Below, one piece after another: positions 62,420-64,000 of a stretch of 64,000 nucleotides of DNA (positions are counted from its first letter, which is position 1; each line of letters begins with the position of its first letter). The notes under the pieces were generated by a model, which saw nothing but the letters and a program-made list of their open reading frames with translations, searched no databases and was not told the origin of the DNA. The position numbers and the translations under genes are program-made. Source of the stretch: Capitella teleta (lineage: Eukaryota > Annelida > Polychaeta > Capitellidae); the NCBI GenBank assembly GCA_000328365.1, contig KB309374.1, forward strand, positions 197,285 to 261,284. Reading direction: 5' to 3'.

Positions 62420-63373
62420 ACAGTTGCAGCAATCATGGAGAGCTTCCACGTGACCGAACGGGGTCACCCTGGGGTCATATAGGGTTCACTGACCCCAAGT
62501 TTCTTCAGCATGCAATTTGCATTGCGACTTTTAAATTTCAAATTTTTAGTCACAGAATGAGAGAATTATGGCATAATAATTAACAATGGCCACAATTAAT
62601 TAACTTGTAGTCTCTTAGGAATCCTTTTAGTCACAATATTGTGTCACATGACAGACTGGTGCTATGACTCAATTATTATTACTACTGAGCCGTCTTGAAG
62701 TAGTCGTTATAGCCTGTTACTATGGTTACGAATGCTGTTAGAGATTTTATTAGTTTCGTGCGTTTGTTCATTCTCGTTTTTCTCCGCCCTGTTCAATTGT
62801 GATATCACGTTCTTTTCTGCTTTAACCCGCGATGGCGTAACATCCCCAATTCTGCTGAATTTCTGTTGCTATGGCGACCAATCTCTCCTCCTCTCGTGTA
62901 AACTGTTCAAAGCAATCGTCGGCTACGGTCGGATATTCAAATTAAGGCTACTTCATTGATCTAACAGGGTCAGCGGCTATCAACAATGATATTAATACTA
63001 CTACTTACTCAACTTGCCATTTTGTTTATCACCTTGGGAAACTTTCAAATGATTTGTCATCATTTTTATTTTTTTTTTGTGTTTTCCTAATATGAGTTTT
63101 TATTTCTATGAACTGAATGCAGATTAACTGTTTCTCCTAAATTCATCCTTGCAGAAAACAAACGAATCCCCCTTTTATTCATTGATATAAAACTAAAAGA
63201 GCATTTCTCATTATTTTATTTTCATTTATGTTTATGTATCATGTGAAGTTCGTTGATTGTTTTTTAAGAGAATCAAAAATATATATATATCTATCCATAC
63301 AACCTGGCTTCATTCCATTGTGATTCTCACAGCGACACGACTTGTTTTCAAATCCATTGGGTAATCTACGACT
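62420..63373. other. Convergent 3' flank of dystrophin and SLC66A3
   Basis: AT-rich DNA shared by two converging genes. I see no canonical AATAAA for dystrophin. On the minus strand AATAAA occurs at 63220-63215 and 63179-63174, suitably placed after the SLC66A3 stop. The short open frame at 62732-62959 has no support. Confidence 0.6.
63174..63220 (-). terminator. Polyadenylation signals for SLC66A3
   Basis: Two AATAAA hexamers on the minus strand, about 155 and 195 bases after the stop codon. One or both probably direct 3' end formation. Confidence 0.4.
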
Positions 63374-63923
63374 TCAGTCAGTTTTCTTGGTGTCTGGTTC
63401 CCTGTAGATGTAGATGCAGGCGACTAGGACGAGATTCAGGACGGTAGCGAAGGACGCCGTGAAGAGCAGGACAGGGTCCCAGCCTCCACGCAGCAGCAGA
63501 GTCATCACCTTGCCTGAACATTAAATCTTAAAAAGTACGATATCTCTGGTTGAGAGTTGGTACCTCCAGATCCGCTGGTCGCCATGAGCCACGTGGCCGC
63601 ACTGACGCTGCCTGATGTCTTGTTTGAAACAATGCTCCAGATTTGCACGACTTTAGAGGACGCTATCAGTGGGTTGATGGTCATCTGAATGGGTATTGCA
63701 TCAGTTGGGTATCGTATGCCGCGTGTACTGTACCAGCATGGTGTATATCAACCAAGAAGGCGCAGGACCGAATCCCAGAAAAGCGACGTAGGAAAGGAAT
63801 CTTGAATGGGCAAAATTAGGTGCATTCAGAGCGGCTTCAAATCGTCATACCCGACAAAGATGGACACATTAGTAAATGTGATCTCTCCTTGGATGTGTAA
63901 AACCAGCGCCAATAGAACGATGT
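63374..63923 (-). CDS. SLC66A3: SLC66A3 (PQLC3)-like PQ-loop membrane protein, last four exons
   Basis: Exons on the minus strand: 63923-63851, 63800-63734, 63684-63564 and 63513-63374 (TGA). Phases agree; the 5' part is off the right edge. DIVLLALVLHIQGEITF aligns with human SLC66A3 DVILLLCIFHFNGNVK. MTINPLIASSKVVQIWSIV with SNKTSGSVSAATWLMATS aligns with its second PQ-loop region, ASKFAQLQYLWKTRDSGTV and SALTWSLSSYT. LLLRGGWDPVLLFTASFAT covers the last transmembrane helix, followed by a short polar tail (YREPDTKKTD). The family has seven membrane spans and two PQ loops; substrates of this member are not known to me. Introns are 49-52 bp. The neighbouring PQ-loop protein MPDU1 is a less good match. 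Confidence 0.85.
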
Positions 63924-63968
63924 CTGCAAATGTAGCGGTTTTTTTTAAAGAAAACGAAATATTAAGGC

Positions 63969-63970
<2 letters not shown>

Positions 63971-64000
<30 letters not shown>
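63971..64000. repeat. (AC)n microsatellite
   Basis: Fifteen or more AC units running off the window edge, in an SLC66A3 intron. Confidence 0.95.

Overview
This is a window of nuclear DNA from an invertebrate animal. It has spliced genes with GT-AG introns, many of them only 44 to 60 bp long, a LINE, a tRNA-derived SINE, and three recognisable animal genes. I cannot name the species. The dystrophin keeps ancestral features, such as a full set of ZZ zinc ligands and a dystrobrevin-like tail, and many of its intron positions and exon lengths match the vertebrate gene. That suggests a slowly evolving, intron-rich lineage. Two runs of N (8199-8461 and 22985-23034) show that this is a draft assembly.

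Layout. From 1 to 2433, on the minus strand, lie the first nine coding exons of CDC5L, a spliceosome Myb protein; its 3' part is off the left edge. From 2434 to about 13.2 kb is AT-rich intergenic DNA holding a 5'-truncated, frameshifted LINE (6058-8763) with a 3' hairpin and short tandem repeats, plus termini resembling pogo-type DNA transposons. From 14.7 to 62.4 kb, on the plus strand, runs one complete dystrophin gene. I traced about 66 coding exons with consistent reading phase (roughly 3,800 residues): two calponin-homology domains, a long spectrin-like rod, WW, EF-hand region, ZZ zinc finger, coiled coil and C-terminal tail. From 63374 to 63923, on the minus strand and tail-to-tail with dystrophin, are the last four exons of an SLC66A3-like PQ-loop membrane protein.

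Most interesting points. (1) Dystrophin introns fall into two classes: many of about 50 bp and a few of 1 to 7 kb. Each internal intron longer than 2 kb contains at least one open, ATG-started segment that ends in a donor of the phase needed to join the next exon. Two such segments also exist for the full-length N terminus. This looks like an invertebrate counterpart of the vertebrate multi-promoter arrangement (Dp427, Dp260, Dp140, Dp116). (2) The 12-mer GTGCGTTATGAT or its complement occurs exactly or nearly exactly at least 13 times between 13.4 and 59.7 kb, sometimes as a perfect inverted pair and twice exactly on a 5' splice site. I saw none in the first 13 kb. I do not recognise this motif. 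(3) A coding-like exon pair at 13.26-13.68 kb has no identity that I can name.
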